DNA of 62,194 nucleotides from an uncultured Burkholderiales bacterium (GTDB lineage Bacteria > Pseudomonadota > Gammaproteobacteria > Burkholderiales > Burkholderiaceae_C): positions 1 through 62,194 of the forward strand of contig CAITHK010000274.1 of the NCBI GenBank assembly GCA_903892175.1. The letters run 5' to 3'. Shown one piece after another: positions 50,476 through 59,163 of the stretch. Under the pieces are notes generated by a model, which was not told the DNA's origin, ran no database searches, and saw nothing but the letters and a program-made list of their open reading frames with translations. A program made the translations under genes and the position numbers. Every line of letters begins with the position of its first letter. Within the stretch, counting starts at the first letter, position 1.

Positions 50476-51386
50476 AGCTCATCACTTACCACCATCAAGA
50501 CGACCGGGTTCGCACGGGCGTTGTGGTGAACCAACAGGTGTTGGACATTTCGGACTGGATCGAGGCGATGCCCCTGAGCGCCACTGCTGTTGCGCACCAT
50601 CGGCGCGCCGGGACCCAGGTGCCGGTGGGGGGCATCCTGCGCTGGTTGAGTGCTGGCTCCGAAGCCGTGGCCAAGCTGCAAGACCATGTGGCCTGGGGCG
50701 CGGTGCCTCAAGCGGCGTTGGCCGATGTGCACCTGTACGCGCCGGTGCCACGCCCCGGCAAGATCATTGGGGTGGGGCGCAACTACGCGGACCACGCCAA
50801 GGAAACGGGGGTGGCACCCTTTGAAAAGCCACGCATCATTTTCAAAATGTCCTCGTCGGTGGTGGCGCCCGGTGCTCCCGTGGTGCGACCTGCTGGTGTG
50901 ACCAAGTTGGACTTTGAGTCAGAGCTGGCGGTGGTGATCGGTGCTTACGGCCGCGACATTCCCGAGTCCCAAGCTTTGGAGCATGTGGCGGGCTATACCG
51001 TGCTCAACGATGTGAGTGCCCGCGAGTTCCAATTTGATATTTCGCCGGCCCAAACCACCTTCGCCAAGAGCATGGACGGTTTTTGCCCGATGGGCCCGTG
51101 GTTGGTGACGCGTGACGAAGTGCCCGACCCTCAAGCTTTGGAGGTGTCGTGTTGGCTCAATGGCGAGCGCATGCAGCACGGCCACACGGCCGACATGTTG
51201 TTCCCGGTCACAACACTGGTGGCCTATGTGTCCCAATTCATGACCTTGGAGCCGGGTGACGTGATCACCACCGGCACACCGGCTGGCATTGGCGCGTTTC
51301 GCCAGCCGCCGCTGTATTTGCAACCGGGTGACGAACTCCGTTTGGACGTTACCGGTGTCGGCAGCATGACCCACGCGATTGCGTGA
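50472..51386 (+). CDS. Fumarylacetoacetate hydrolase (FAH)-family protein
   Basis: 304 residues. After an N-terminal beta-rich domain, the FAH core starts GKIIGVGRNYADHAKETG, with metal ligands in DFESELAVVIG (Glu and Glu) and the later GFCPMGPWLVTRDE. The conserved YTVLNDVSAREFQ helps define the site. These enzymes hydrolyse C-C bonds or isomerise/decarboxylate oxo-acids (for example hydroxyhepta-diendioate). Substrate is not determined, but it lies downstream of the dioxygenase. Confidence 0.9.
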   Translation: MKLITYHHQDDRVRTGVVVNQQVLDISDWIEAMPLSATAVAHHRRAGTQVPVGGILRWLSAGSEAVAKLQDHVAWGAVPQAALADVHLYAPVPRPGKIIGVGRNYADHAKETGVAPFEKPRIIFKMSSSVVAPGAPVVRPAGVTKLDFESELAVVIGAYGRDIPESQALEHVAGYTVLNDVSAREFQFDISPAQTTFAKSMDGFCPMGPWLVTRDEVPDPQALEVSCWLNGERMQHGHTADMLFPVTTLVAYVSQFMTLEPGDVITTGTPAGIGAFRQPPLYLQPGDELRLDVTGVGSMTHAIA

Positions 51387-51434
51387 TGCGTGTTGCACAG
51401 GCCACCTTTTTCCCACCACAACTCCAAGACACAC

Positions 51435-52418
51435 ATGACCCGTCAAACCTTCACCCGATTGCTGAGCGTCTCGCTGCTGGCGCTGTGTGGCTGGACCCAC
51501 GCTGCTGATGTGTACCCCACCAAGCCCATCCGTTTGCTGGTGGGCTTTTCAGCTGGCGGCCCTACCGACGTGATTGCCCGTGTATTGGCCAAGGACATGA
51601 CCACCACGCTGGGCCAATCGGTGGTGGTGGAGAACAAAGCCGGCGCCAGCTCGATGATTGCCACCCGTGAAGTGCGCAATTCAGCCCCCGACGGTTACAC
51701 CTTGTTGTTCTCGTCTTTGGGCATGAACGTCAACCCCATCTTGCTGGGCGAGCAAGCGGGCTACAACCCCAAGACGGACTTCACCCCCATCTCCAACGCG
51801 GCGGTCTTGCCGATGGTGGTGGTGTCGGCTTATGACTCACCCTTGCGCACGATTGCTGACTTGCTCAAGCAAGCCCGCAGCAAGCCCGAGGCGGTGAGTT
51901 TCGCGTCGTCGGGCAGTGGTGGCTCGGGGCACTTGGCTGCTGAATTGTTGGGCACATCGGCCAAGGTCAAGATGCTGCACGTGCCCTACAAGGGAAACGG
52001 ACCTGCCTTGCTGGAGGTGATGGCGGGCCGGGTGGATTTCATGATCTATCCCGTGGTGGGTTTGGCCGATTTCGTGGCCACCAAGCGCGTGCATGTCTTG
52101 GCGGTGGGCACGGCAAAGCGCTTGGCGCAATTTCCAGAGGCCCCCACCATGGCCGAAGCGGGCTTTGGTGGTTTTGAAGAAACCGCGCCTTGGGTGGGCT
52201 TGATGGGCCCAGCCAAAACGCCTCAAGCGGTGGTGACCCGTTTGCATGACGCCATGACCAAAGCACTGGCCAAACCTGAGGTGCGGGTGCAGTTGGAAAA
52301 ATTGGGCGCCGTCATCGTCGGTGACACCCCCGCTGAATTTGCTGCATTTTTGAAACGCGATTACGAACGTTGGGATGGTGTGATCAAAGCAGCGGCTGTC
52401 AAAGCTGACCTGAATTGA
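51435..52418 (+). CDS. Bug/TctC-family periplasmic receptor
   Basis: 327 residues from the ATG at 51435. A signal peptide ends near GWTHA, then VYPTKPIRLLVGFSAGGPTDVIARVLAKDM and SFASSGSGGSGHLAAELLG identify the family. It is located 48 bp after the FAH gene and 7 bp before the dehydrogenase gene, so it probably takes up the compound degraded by this cluster. Confidence 0.92.
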   Translation: MTRQTFTRLLSVSLLALCGWTHAADVYPTKPIRLLVGFSAGGPTDVIARVLAKDMTTTLGQSVVVENKAGASSMIATREVRNSAPDGYTLLFSSLGMNVNPILLGEQAGYNPKTDFTPISNAAVLPMVVVSAYDSPLRTIADLLKQARSKPEAVSFASSGSGGSGHLAAELLGTSAKVKMLHVPYKGNGPALLEVMAGRVDFMIYPVVGLADFVATKRVHVLAVGTAKRLAQFPEAPTMAEAGFGGFEETAPWVGLMGPAKTPQAVVTRLHDAMTKALAKPEVRVQLEKLGAVIVGDTPAEFAAFLKRDYERWDGVIKAAAVKADLN

Positions 52419-52425
52419 ACTGCTC

Positions 52426-53568
52426 ATGACTGCCGCCTATTCCATTGCCGACTTGCGTGCTGATGCTCAGCGCCGATTGCCACGCGCGATTTTTGATTTT
52501 TTTGACGGCGGAGCTGAGGACGAAATCACCCTCGCGGCCAACCGCGCTGCATTTCAACGCCACCGTTTTTTACCGCGTGTGTTGCAAGACGTGTCGCAGA
52601 TCGACACCCGCAGCGAGATCTTTGGCCGTGAGATCGCCATGCCCATGGCCATTGCACCCACCGGTGCGGTGGGCTTTGGTTACCCCGGAGGCGATGTCGC
52701 CATCGCCAAAGCCGCTGTGGCGGCGGGTATTCCCTACACGCTCTCAAGCACCGCAACGGCGTCGATTGAACGCATCGCCGATGCAGCGCCGGGACGTTTG
52801 TGGTTTCAGGCCTACATCCTCAAAGACAAAGCCTTTTTGGCCCGCATGATTGAGCGTGCCCGGGCGGCCGACTACGAGGCCTTGATGATCACCGTGGACT
52901 TGCCCGTGGGCGGCAAGCGCGAACGGGACCAGCGCAACCACTTTTCGGTGCCTTTTCGATTCACACCCAAGAACCTGTGGGACTTTGCGCAAAAGCCGGG
53001 TTGGTGCTGGCGCATGTTGCGCCAAGGCATGCCGGTGATGGAGAACCTGATTGGCTTGGATGACCAAGCCAAGAGCGCGTCCAGCATGGCCTCGTCGGTC
53101 GGGCGCAATTACGACGCGGCGTTCGACTGGGAGGCGCTGCAAAAAATCCGTGACGTGTGGCCGCGCCAACTCATTGTCAAGGGCGTGATGCATCCTGAGG
53201 ATGCCGATCGTGCCTGCGCCATGGGCTGTGACGCCTTGGTGGTGTCCAACCACGGCGGACGTCAGCTCGACGGTGCCGTGGCCACACTCGATGCTTTGCC
53301 CGGCGTGGTGCAAGCGGCGGCACAACGTGTGCCGGTGTGGGTCGATGGCGGTGTGCGCCGTGGGCAAGACGTGGTCAAGGCCAAAGCCCTAGGCGCAGCT
53401 GGCGTGCTGCTCGGGCGCGCCACCTTGTTTGGCGCCGTGTCAGACGGGGACCGCGGTGCGCAACGCGCCCTAGAAATTTTGCAGACCGAGTTGGTGCGCA
53501 CCCTGCAGCTGTGTGGCGTTCGCAGCGTGGCTGACATCACCCCCGCATTGCTGGCCAAGCTGGCATAG
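52426..53568 (+). CDS. FMN-dependent alpha-hydroxyacid dehydrogenase (LldD/Mdl class)
   Basis: 380 residues, like LldD and mandelate dehydrogenase. The TIM-barrel starts RLPRAIFDFFDGGAEDEITLAANRAAFQRHRF, with FMN-site residues in MAIAPTGAVGF and LSSTAT, and the catalytic histidine in VVSNHGGRQLDG. It oxidises a 2-hydroxy acid to the 2-oxo acid. A hydrophobic membrane-binding segment as in LldD is not obvious. It converges with the GlcG-like gene. Confidence 0.92.
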   Translation: MTAAYSIADLRADAQRRLPRAIFDFFDGGAEDEITLAANRAAFQRHRFLPRVLQDVSQIDTRSEIFGREIAMPMAIAPTGAVGFGYPGGDVAIAKAAVAAGIPYTLSSTATASIERIADAAPGRLWFQAYILKDKAFLARMIERARAADYEALMITVDLPVGGKRERDQRNHFSVPFRFTPKNLWDFAQKPGWCWRMLRQGMPVMENLIGLDDQAKSASSMASSVGRNYDAAFDWEALQKIRDVWPRQLIVKGVMHPEDADRACAMGCDALVVSNHGGRQLDGAVATLDALPGVVQAAAQRVPVWVDGGVRRGQDVVKAKALGAAGVLLGRATLFGAVSDGDRGAQRALEILQTELVRTLQLCGVRSVADITPALLAKLA

Positions 53569-53607
53569 GCATCAGCAGGGCAGGGGGGCACTCCCTGGCC
53601 CGTCAGA

Positions 53608-54033
53608 TCAGCCTGCGACCAAGCCTGCAGCTTCAATGCCGGCGATGCAGATTTTTTCGTCTTCGTCACCGGTGCCGCCACTCGCGCCCGCAGCACCCAG
53701 GATGTGGCCCTGCGCGTCTTTGATCAACACGGCACCGGGCTGGGGCAAGAACTGACCTTGTGAGGTGGCCGACAAGGACACAAAGAAGTTGGGGTTGTCT
53801 TTGGCGCGAGTCGCCAACACGCGGCTGGACACACCCATGCCCACCGCGCCCCAGGCTTTTGCCTTGGCAATGTCAAAGCGAAACATGCTGGCGCCGTCTT
53901 CACGCACATAGGTCACCAAATCGCCGGCTTGGTCGAGCACGGCGATGCCCATGGGTTGGTAGCCCGCCACGCGAGCGGCTTTGGCCGCTTCTTGTGCAAT
54001 TTTCAGGGCAGCTTCGAGCGTGAGTTGTGACAT
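53608..54033 (-). CDS. GlcG/HbpS-family protein (DUF336)
   Basis: 141 residues. It shows the GlcG pattern: TLEAALKIAQEAAKAARVAGYQPMGIAVLDQAGDLVTYVREDGA, then a middle helix AKAKAWGAVGMGVSSR, and late GAAGASGGTGDEDEKIC. Members are linked to glycolate use and haem or corrinoid binding, without a settled role. It converges with the hydroxyacid dehydrogenase gene and shares that theme. The 214 bases upstream to the BKACE gene hold no gene I can defend. Confidence 0.85.
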   Translation of the reverse strand: MSQLTLEAALKIAQEAAKAARVAGYQPMGIAVLDQAGDLVTYVREDGASMFRFDIAKAKAWGAVGMGVSSRVLATRAKDNPNFFVSLSATSQGQFLPQPGAVLIKDAQGHILGAAGASGGTGDEDEKICIAGIEAAGLVAG

Positions 54034-54247
54034 GAGAGTTCCTTAGAAAGAAAGTGAAAAAAATAGTCAACAGCATCGTGCTGTATGTTGGGTGGATTAG
54101 ACAAGCAGATGCAGTCGCTACCCAGGCAACAGGTGTGCCGTATGCGACAGATTTTGGCATGTCCGCGCAGTGGCAGAGGGTTAACGCGCGTGTGAAAGCA
54201 GTCCGCGAGAAATACGATCTTTCTGTCTTATTTGTCCACTGCGAACC

Positions 54248-55171
54248 ATGTCCAAAGTCATCATCACCTGTGCTGTCACTGGGGCCATCCACACCCCGTC
54301 CATGTCCCCGTATTTGCCCGTCACGCCCGAGGAAATCATCGAAGCCTCGGTGGGCGCCGCTGAAGCAGGCGCGGCCATCATCCACTTGCACGCGCGCGAC
54401 CCGATCACCGGCAAGCCCGACCAAAGTCCTGAGGCCTTTGCCAAGTTCTTGCCGCAAATCAAAGCCCGCACCAACGCGGCCTTGAACCTGACCAGCGGTG
54501 GCTCGCCGTTCATGAAGATCGACGAGCGCATTCAGCCCTCGTTGCGCTTTGCACCCGAAGTGGCGTCGCTCAACATGGGCTCCATCAACTTTGCCTTGTT
54601 CCCAATGTTGGATCGTTTCAAAACTTTCAAACACCCTTGGGAGAAAGAGCACTTAGAGGGCAGCCGTGATTTGATTTTCCGCAACACCTTCAAAGACATC
54701 GAATACGCCTTGGCCGCCTGTGCCGCCAACGGCACGCGCTTTGAGCTGGAGTGTTACGACATTGGCCACCTTTACAACCTGGCGCACTTTGCCGAGCGTG
54801 GCTTGATCAAGCCACCGTTTTTTGTGCAGTCGGTGTTTGGCATTCTGGGCGGCATTGGCGTGCACGAAGAAGATGTGATTCACATGAAGCGCACCGCCGA
54901 CCGCTTGTTTGGCAAAGACTACCAATGGTCGGTGCTGGGCGGTGGTCGCCACCAAATGCGCATTGCCACCTTGTCGATTGGCATGGGTGGCAACGTGCGT
55001 GTGGGTCTGGAAGATAGCCTGTGGCAAGGCAAAGGCACTTTGGCCAAAAGCAATGCCGATCAGGTGCGCCAGGTGCGTCAAATCATCGAGGGCCTCGGCC
55101 ACGAGGTGGCCACCCCCGATGAAGCCCGCGAAATGCTGCAACTCAAAGGCAGCGAACACGTCAAGTTTTAA
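54248..55171 (+). CDS. BKACE-family beta-keto acid cleavage enzyme (DUF849)
   Basis: 307 residues. Members are zinc enzymes that condense a beta-keto acid with acetyl-CoA, such as 3-keto-5-aminohexanoate cleavage enzyme. The zinc histidines are His46 and His48 in AIIHLHARDP, at the same positions as in the studied Kce enzyme. The late VLGGGRHQMRIATLSIGMGGNVRVGLED segment is also family-typical. It is followed by a Bug receptor gene after 17 bp. Confidence 0.93.
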   Translation: MSKVIITCAVTGAIHTPSMSPYLPVTPEEIIEASVGAAEAGAAIIHLHARDPITGKPDQSPEAFAKFLPQIKARTNAALNLTSGGSPFMKIDERIQPSLRFAPEVASLNMGSINFALFPMLDRFKTFKHPWEKEHLEGSRDLIFRNTFKDIEYALAACAANGTRFELECYDIGHLYNLAHFAERGLIKPPFFVQSVFGILGGIGVHEEDVIHMKRTADRLFGKDYQWSVLGGGRHQMRIATLSIGMGGNVRVGLEDSLWQGKGTLAKSNADQVRQVRQIIEGLGHEVATPDEAREMLQLKGSEHVKF

Positions 55172-55188
55172 ACCCGAGGAGACACAAC

Positions 55189-56181
55189 ATGGCATTCACG
55201 AAACGACGCATGGTTCAGGCATTGGCCACTGGGCTGGTGGCGCTTGCCGCGCTCTGCAGCACTGCGGTGATGGCACAGACCTATCCGTCCAAACCCATCA
55301 AGTTGATCGTGCCGTTCCCGGCCGGTGGTACCACCGACATCGTGGCGCGCATCGTGGCGCAGCGCATGAGCGAGACCATGGGCCAGCCCGTGGTGGTGGA
55401 CAACAAGGGCGGTGCCGGTGGCGCCATTGGGGCTGACTTGGTGGCCAAGGCTGCACCCGACGGCTACACGCTTTTGATGCACAACATTTCCTTCCCCTTG
55501 TCGTATGTGGCGCAGTCGCTGGCCAACCGATCGCCATTCAATGCAGAGACAGACTTTGCCGGTGTGTCGATTGCCGTCTACGTCCCTTTTGTGTTGACGG
55601 CCAACCCTGCGGTGCCCGCCAAAGATTTGCGTGAGCTGGCCAACTTGCTCAAAGCTAACAAGAGCCTGCAATACAACTACGGCTCCACCGGGCCGGGCAC
55701 TGCGGTGCACGTGCTGGGCGAAGCGTTCAAACGCGACGCCAAGGTGGAGATGGAGCATGTGCCCTTCAAAGGTGCGGCACCGCTCAAACAAGAGCTGTTG
55801 AGTGGTCGGCTTCAAATCGGTGGCGACCAGTTGTCGTCATCGTTGGCCGAGATTCGCAACGGCAGTTTGCGAGCCATTGCCACCACGGCCTCTAAACGCA
55901 TTGCCAGCTTGCCCGATGTGCCCACGGTGCGTGAACTCGGGTTTGCCTCGTTGGAGTTGGAAGGTTGGAACGGCGTGTTCGCGCCTGCCAAGACGCCCAA
56001 AGACATCATCGAGCGTTTGCACAAAGAAATTGCTGCAGCCGTGCGCAACCCCGAGGTGATGAAGCGCTTGGCCGATTTGGGCGCCGACCCCGTGGGCTCC
56101 ACCCCCGCCGAGCAAGACGCCATGCTGCGCCGCCAGATGGACCAGTTCCGCTCGGTCATCCGTGACATGAAACTGGACTGA
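55189..56181 (+). CDS. Bug/TctC-family periplasmic receptor
   Basis: 330 residues with a signal peptide ending STAVMAQ, then YPSKPIKLIVPFPAGGTTDIVARIVAQRM, YGSTGPGTAVHVLG and the later PFKGAAPLK. It is coupled to the BKACE gene, suggesting uptake of a beta-keto or hydroxy acid. A hairpin (56189-56213) lies just beyond the stop. Confidence 0.92.
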   Translation: MAFTKRRMVQALATGLVALAALCSTAVMAQTYPSKPIKLIVPFPAGGTTDIVARIVAQRMSETMGQPVVVDNKGGAGGAIGADLVAKAAPDGYTLLMHNISFPLSYVAQSLANRSPFNAETDFAGVSIAVYVPFVLTANPAVPAKDLRELANLLKANKSLQYNYGSTGPGTAVHVLGEAFKRDAKVEMEHVPFKGAAPLKQELLSGRLQIGGDQLSSSLAEIRNGSLRAIATTASKRIASLPDVPTVRELGFASLELEGWNGVFAPAKTPKDIIERLHKEIAAAVRNPEVMKRLADLGADPVGSTPAEQDAMLRRQMDQFRSVIRDMKLD

Positions 56182-56188
56182 AAAAAAC

Positions 56189-56213
56189 AGGGCCACATCG
56201 TCGATGTGGCCCT
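56189..56213 (-). terminator. Perfect hairpin with T-tract only on the minus strand
   Basis: AGGGCCACATC (56189-56199) and GATGTGGCCCT (56203-56213) form an 11-bp perfect stem with a GTC loop. The A-run of seven at 56181-56187 becomes a T-run after the hairpin on the minus strand, the layout of an intrinsic terminator for leftward transcription. No leftward gene ends here, so it may stop antisense transcripts, or serve weakly for the Bug gene. Confidence 0.5.
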
Positions 56214-56273
56214 ACCAAAGCGTGTTTGTGGTGCGCTGGAGCATGGTCTAATGTTCTCTAAATTGAAATTTTT

Positions 56274-56398
56274 CGACACATCGTCCTATTCATGTCGCTA
56301 AAAACGACATGACTTCATGACATGTCGATATTTCACAAAAATTGCAACATGTCCTGTTGACGTGTCGCTGGTGGCGACATAAGCTGCTTACCTGTCGC
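56274..56398. promoter_or_regulatory. Array of TGTCGC boxes before the Fic gene
   Basis: Six half-sites TGTCG(C)/(G)CGACA cluster in 125 bases: CGACA at 56274-56278; ATGTCG at 56292-56297 facing CGACAT at 56305-56310 (7-bp spacer); ATGTCG at 56322-56327; TGTCGC at 56363-56368 facing GCGACA at 56374-56379 (5-bp spacer); and TGTCGC at 56393-56398, just ahead of the Fic ATG at 56419. Such an array suggests cooperative autoregulation or a partner regulator. Confidence 0.6.
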
Positions 56399-56418
56399 CA
56401 AAAAAAGTTTTTTGCATC

Positions 56419-57537
56419 ATGACTGACGCCGCCCCCGCTTGGCACCCCGAGCAACCTCACAACCATTTGCCTGCATTGCCCCCAGCGCACGAGCTGGAAA
56501 CCCGGGCCGTGCTTAAAGCTTGCATCGAGGCCCGTGCTGCGCTGGCCGAGCTCAAACAAGCCGCCGAGCTCATTCCCAACCAGGCGATGTTGATCAACAC
56601 CATTCCACTGCTGGAAGCCAAAGACAGTTCGGAAATTGAAAACATCGTCACAACCACCGACCAGCTGTTCCAGTACGCACAGGGCCATGACAATGCTGAC
56701 CCCGCCACCAAAGAAGCACTGCGCTACCGTACCGCGCTGCATCAGGGCTTTCAGTCGCTCCAGGCTCGCCCGCTGTGCACCGCCACCGCCGTTGAGGTTT
56801 GCCGCACCCTCAAGGGCGTGGACATGGACATCCGTCGCACCCCGGGCACACAGCTTGCCAACGACCGCACCGGTGAAGTGGTGTACACCCCGCCCGAAGG
56901 CGAGGCCCGCTTGCGCGACATGCTGGCCAACTGGGAGCGCTTTCTACACAACCAGACCGAGCTGGACCCGTTGATCCGCATGGCCGTGGGCCACTACCAG
57001 TTCGAAGCCATTCACCCCTTCACCGATGGCAATGGACGCACCGGCCGCGTGCTCAACACCCTGTACCTCATCCAAGAAGAGCTGTTGAGCCTGCCCATCC
57101 TGTACCTGAGCCGCCATGTGATCGCCCACAAGGCCGACTACTACCGGCTGCTGCTCAGCGTCACGCTGGACGGGGCCTGGGAGCCCTGGCTGCTCTTCAT
57201 GCTGCAGGCTGTGGCCGACACATCCAAATGGACGACGGCCAAGATCGCCGCCATACGTGCTCTGGCTGAGCACACCACCGAACACGTGCGCATCCGCTTG
57301 CCTAAGATCTACACACGCGAGCTGGTGGACGTGATCTTTGAGCAGCCCTATTGCCGTATCGGTAATCTGGTGGACAAAGGCATTGCCCAGCGCCAAGCCG
57401 CATCGCGCTACCTGCACGACCTAGCCGCGCTGGGTGTGCTGCGCAAAATGCCCTTCGGTAAAGAGAAGCTCTTCATTCACCCCAAGCTGATGCAACTGCT
57501 TAGCCGGGACAACAACCAATTCCAGCCTTACGCCTGA
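56419..57537 (+). CDS. Fic-family AMP-transferase with N-terminal inhibitory motif
   Basis: 372 residues. The Fic core [12 protein letters not shown] is complete from His199 to Arg210, so AMPylation activity is expected. The inhibitory helix motif (S/T)xxxE(G/N) is present near the N-terminus as Ser70-x3-Glu74-Asn75, so it is a class II (self-inhibited) Fic, like the Shewanella SoFic protein. The C-terminal part is a winged-helix domain (residues ~290-372: [37 protein letters not shown]), perhaps DNA-binding and able to recognise the box array upstream of its own gene. Confidence 0.9.
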   Translation: MTDAAPAWHPEQPHNHLPALPPAHELETRAVLKACIEARAALAELKQAAELIPNQAMLINTIPLLEAKDSSEIENIVTTTDQLFQYAQGHDNADPATKEALRYRTALHQGFQSLQARPLCTATAVEVCRTLKGVDMDIRRTPGTQLANDRTGEVVYTPPEGEARLRDMLANWERFLHNQTELDPLIRMAVGHYQFEAIHPFTDGNGRTGRVLNTLYLIQEELLSLPILYLSRHVIAHKADYYRLLLSVTLDGAWEPWLLFMLQAVADTSKWTTAKIAAIRALAEHTTEHVRIRLPKIYTRELVDVIFEQPYCRIGNLVDKGIAQRQAASRYLHDLAALGVLRKMPFGKEKLFIHPKLMQLLSRDNNQFQPYA

Positions 57538-57599
57538 AAGCGTCATCCATGAGTACCACCAACGACAACAAGCGCAAGCAGCTCATTGGAGTTGAAGGG

Positions 57600-58235
57600 T
57601 TAGGTCTCAATCTGTAGGATAGAGGAGAGATCTTTTTTGAACGGCTCGAAGCCTAAGGCCTGTGGGCCGTCAATCCAATCAAGCGCTGACAATACGGCGT
57701 AGCTTAGGGGTCGCTTTGCGCCTTCCGCCGCAAACGAGTGGCCGTTCGGTGGATTTGGAAAAAGTTGGCGAAGGTGATCAAAGACAACTGCGTTGACTAC
57801 GTCAAGGCGATCGTCGTCGAAGTGGTTGTACTGATTACGGCCAGCGTAGATGATCATGCCGATAGGGAGGTCGCCGATCTCTCTGCCGACACAAAACTGG
57901 TCTGGTAGCACGAACGTCTTTTTTCGAGGCTTGGGAAGTTCGCTGATGAGACGATTCATCTGCGACTCAAAGTGAAGCGCGGCTTTCGACTTACCTGATG
58001 AAACGCCGTGGCGCTTGATTGCAAAGTAGGCGAGTTGAAGAATTGAGCCCGCTATGACTTCGCGCGCAGTGTCCACGCTCTCGAAGTCGGATCGACGGTT
58101 CGTGAACTCTTCCCTGGAAGTCTTTGTCAATTCGACAAAGGCGCGCATCTTGTGCCAGCCGTAGTCATTGAGTAACTTGAACAGGCCTATGGCCGCGGGT
58201 TCGATGCTCTGGAAGTACGCCGAGGCCGTGGACAT
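57600..58235 (-). CDS. Hypothetical protein, lower GC than neighbours
   Basis: 211 residues. The N-terminal half is helical (MSTASAYFQSIEPAAIGLFKLLNDYGWHKM, with a heptad-like pattern to residue ~70), the C-terminal half mixed with repeated acidic/basic clusters. I do not recognise a domain. Its lower GC content and isolated position between the Fic gene and the HIBADH-like gene suggest acquired DNA. No ribosome site is clear before the ATG at 58235. Confidence 0.65.
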   Translation of the reverse strand: MSTASAYFQSIEPAAIGLFKLLNDYGWHKMRAFVELTKTSREEFTNRRSDFESVDTAREVIAGSILQLAYFAIKRHGVSSGKSKAALHFESQMNRLISELPKPRKKTFVLPDQFCVGREIGDLPIGMIIYAGRNQYNHFDDDRLDVVNAVVFDHLRQLFPNPPNGHSFAAEGAKRPLSYAVLSALDWIDGPQALGFEPFKKDLSSILQIET

Positions 58236-58250
58236 TGAAGCCTAGCCCCG

Positions 58251-59141
58251 TTAAGCCTTGCCACCCGTTTGCAGCCACCACACCAACAGCTTGGAGCAAT
58301 CTGCGCCGTTGAGACCGCTGTCTGCGGCGGCATCAAAACTCTTGAGCGTGGCTTCGGTCAACGGCAACTTGCGCTGATGCGCTTGAGCTTGGGCCAACAT
58401 CGAGCGCACGTCTTTGCGCATGGTGGCCACGTCGACGGTGACCATATCGTTCTTCTCACCCGACAAGGCCTGCGCAATCATGGGGCCGCGCACTTTGAGC
58501 ATGTTGGGGCCACCGGAAGATTCCGAAAACACCTCAATCACCCGTTGGGGGTCCAGGCCCAAAGGTTCAATCAACGACAGCGCTTCGCCCAAGGTCTGCC
58601 AGTACACCATCAGCGGCAGGTTGATGGCCAGCTTCATGGTGGCCCCTGAGCCGTGAGGGCCGACAAACTCAATGCGACGACAGAGTTGTTCCAGCACAGC
58701 TTTGGCGCGCTCCAGGTGTTGTGCGTCACCGCCGACAAAGCCAATCAACTTGCCGTCTTTGGCGGGGCCCACACTGCCACTGACGGGGCACTCCAAGTAG
58801 GCCGCATGCAAGCCTTCAGCACCTTGCGCCAGTTCTTGTTGTTTTGCGGGTTTGACCGTGCTCATCTCGATGAACAGCTTGCCTTTGACGTCGCCACTGA
58901 GCAAGCCCTGGGGCGACAAGTACACGTCGTCCAGGGCTTGTTCGTTGGTCACCAAGCTCAGCACCACGTCGCACTGCGCGGCCAGCTCAGCTGGCGTTGC
59001 GGCCCAGCCAATGCCTGAATCGATCAGGCCTTGGGCCCGTTCTTTGGAACGGTTCCAGACCGTCACTGAATTGCCCAATGTGTGCAAGCGTGCAGCAATC
59101 ACGCTGCCCATCTTGCCGGTTCCTGCTATGCCTATGCGCAT
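58251..59141 (-). CDS. NAD(P)-dependent 3-hydroxyisobutyrate dehydrogenase family oxidoreductase
   Basis: 296 residues. The cofactor motif GTGKMGSVIAARLHTLG is at the N-terminus, STVKPAKQQELAQ is the mid part of the substrate site, and the catalytic lysine is in GPHGSGATMKLAINLPLMVYW. It resembles the protein at 44750-45664 only in family. It is downstream of a Bug receptor gene (22-bp gap), so it probably handles a small beta-hydroxyacid taken up by that receptor. Confidence 0.88.
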   Translation of the reverse strand: MRIGIAGTGKMGSVIAARLHTLGNSVTVWNRSKERAQGLIDSGIGWAATPAELAAQCDVVLSLVTNEQALDDVYLSPQGLLSGDVKGKLFIEMSTVKPAKQQELAQGAEGLHAAYLECPVSGSVGPAKDGKLIGFVGGDAQHLERAKAVLEQLCRRIEFVGPHGSGATMKLAINLPLMVYWQTLGEALSLIEPLGLDPQRVIEVFSESSGGPNMLKVRGPMIAQALSGEKNDMVTVDVATMRKDVRSMLAQAQAHQRKLPLTEATLKSFDAAADSGLNGADCSKLLVWWLQTGGKA

Positions 59142-59163
59142 GAATGAAAACTCACTTTAAAAA

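Noticed and set aside
54034..54247. Frame starting MKKIVNSIVLYVGWIRQADA before the BKACE gene
   Set aside because: It runs into the BKACE gene in another frame, with no family likeness or coding bias before 54248; treated as intergenic.
57549..57617. Tiny frame after the Fic gene (MSTTNDNKRKQLIGV...)
   Set aside because: Only 22 codons and overlaps the end of the minus-strand hypothetical gene; probably chance or a gene-start remnant.
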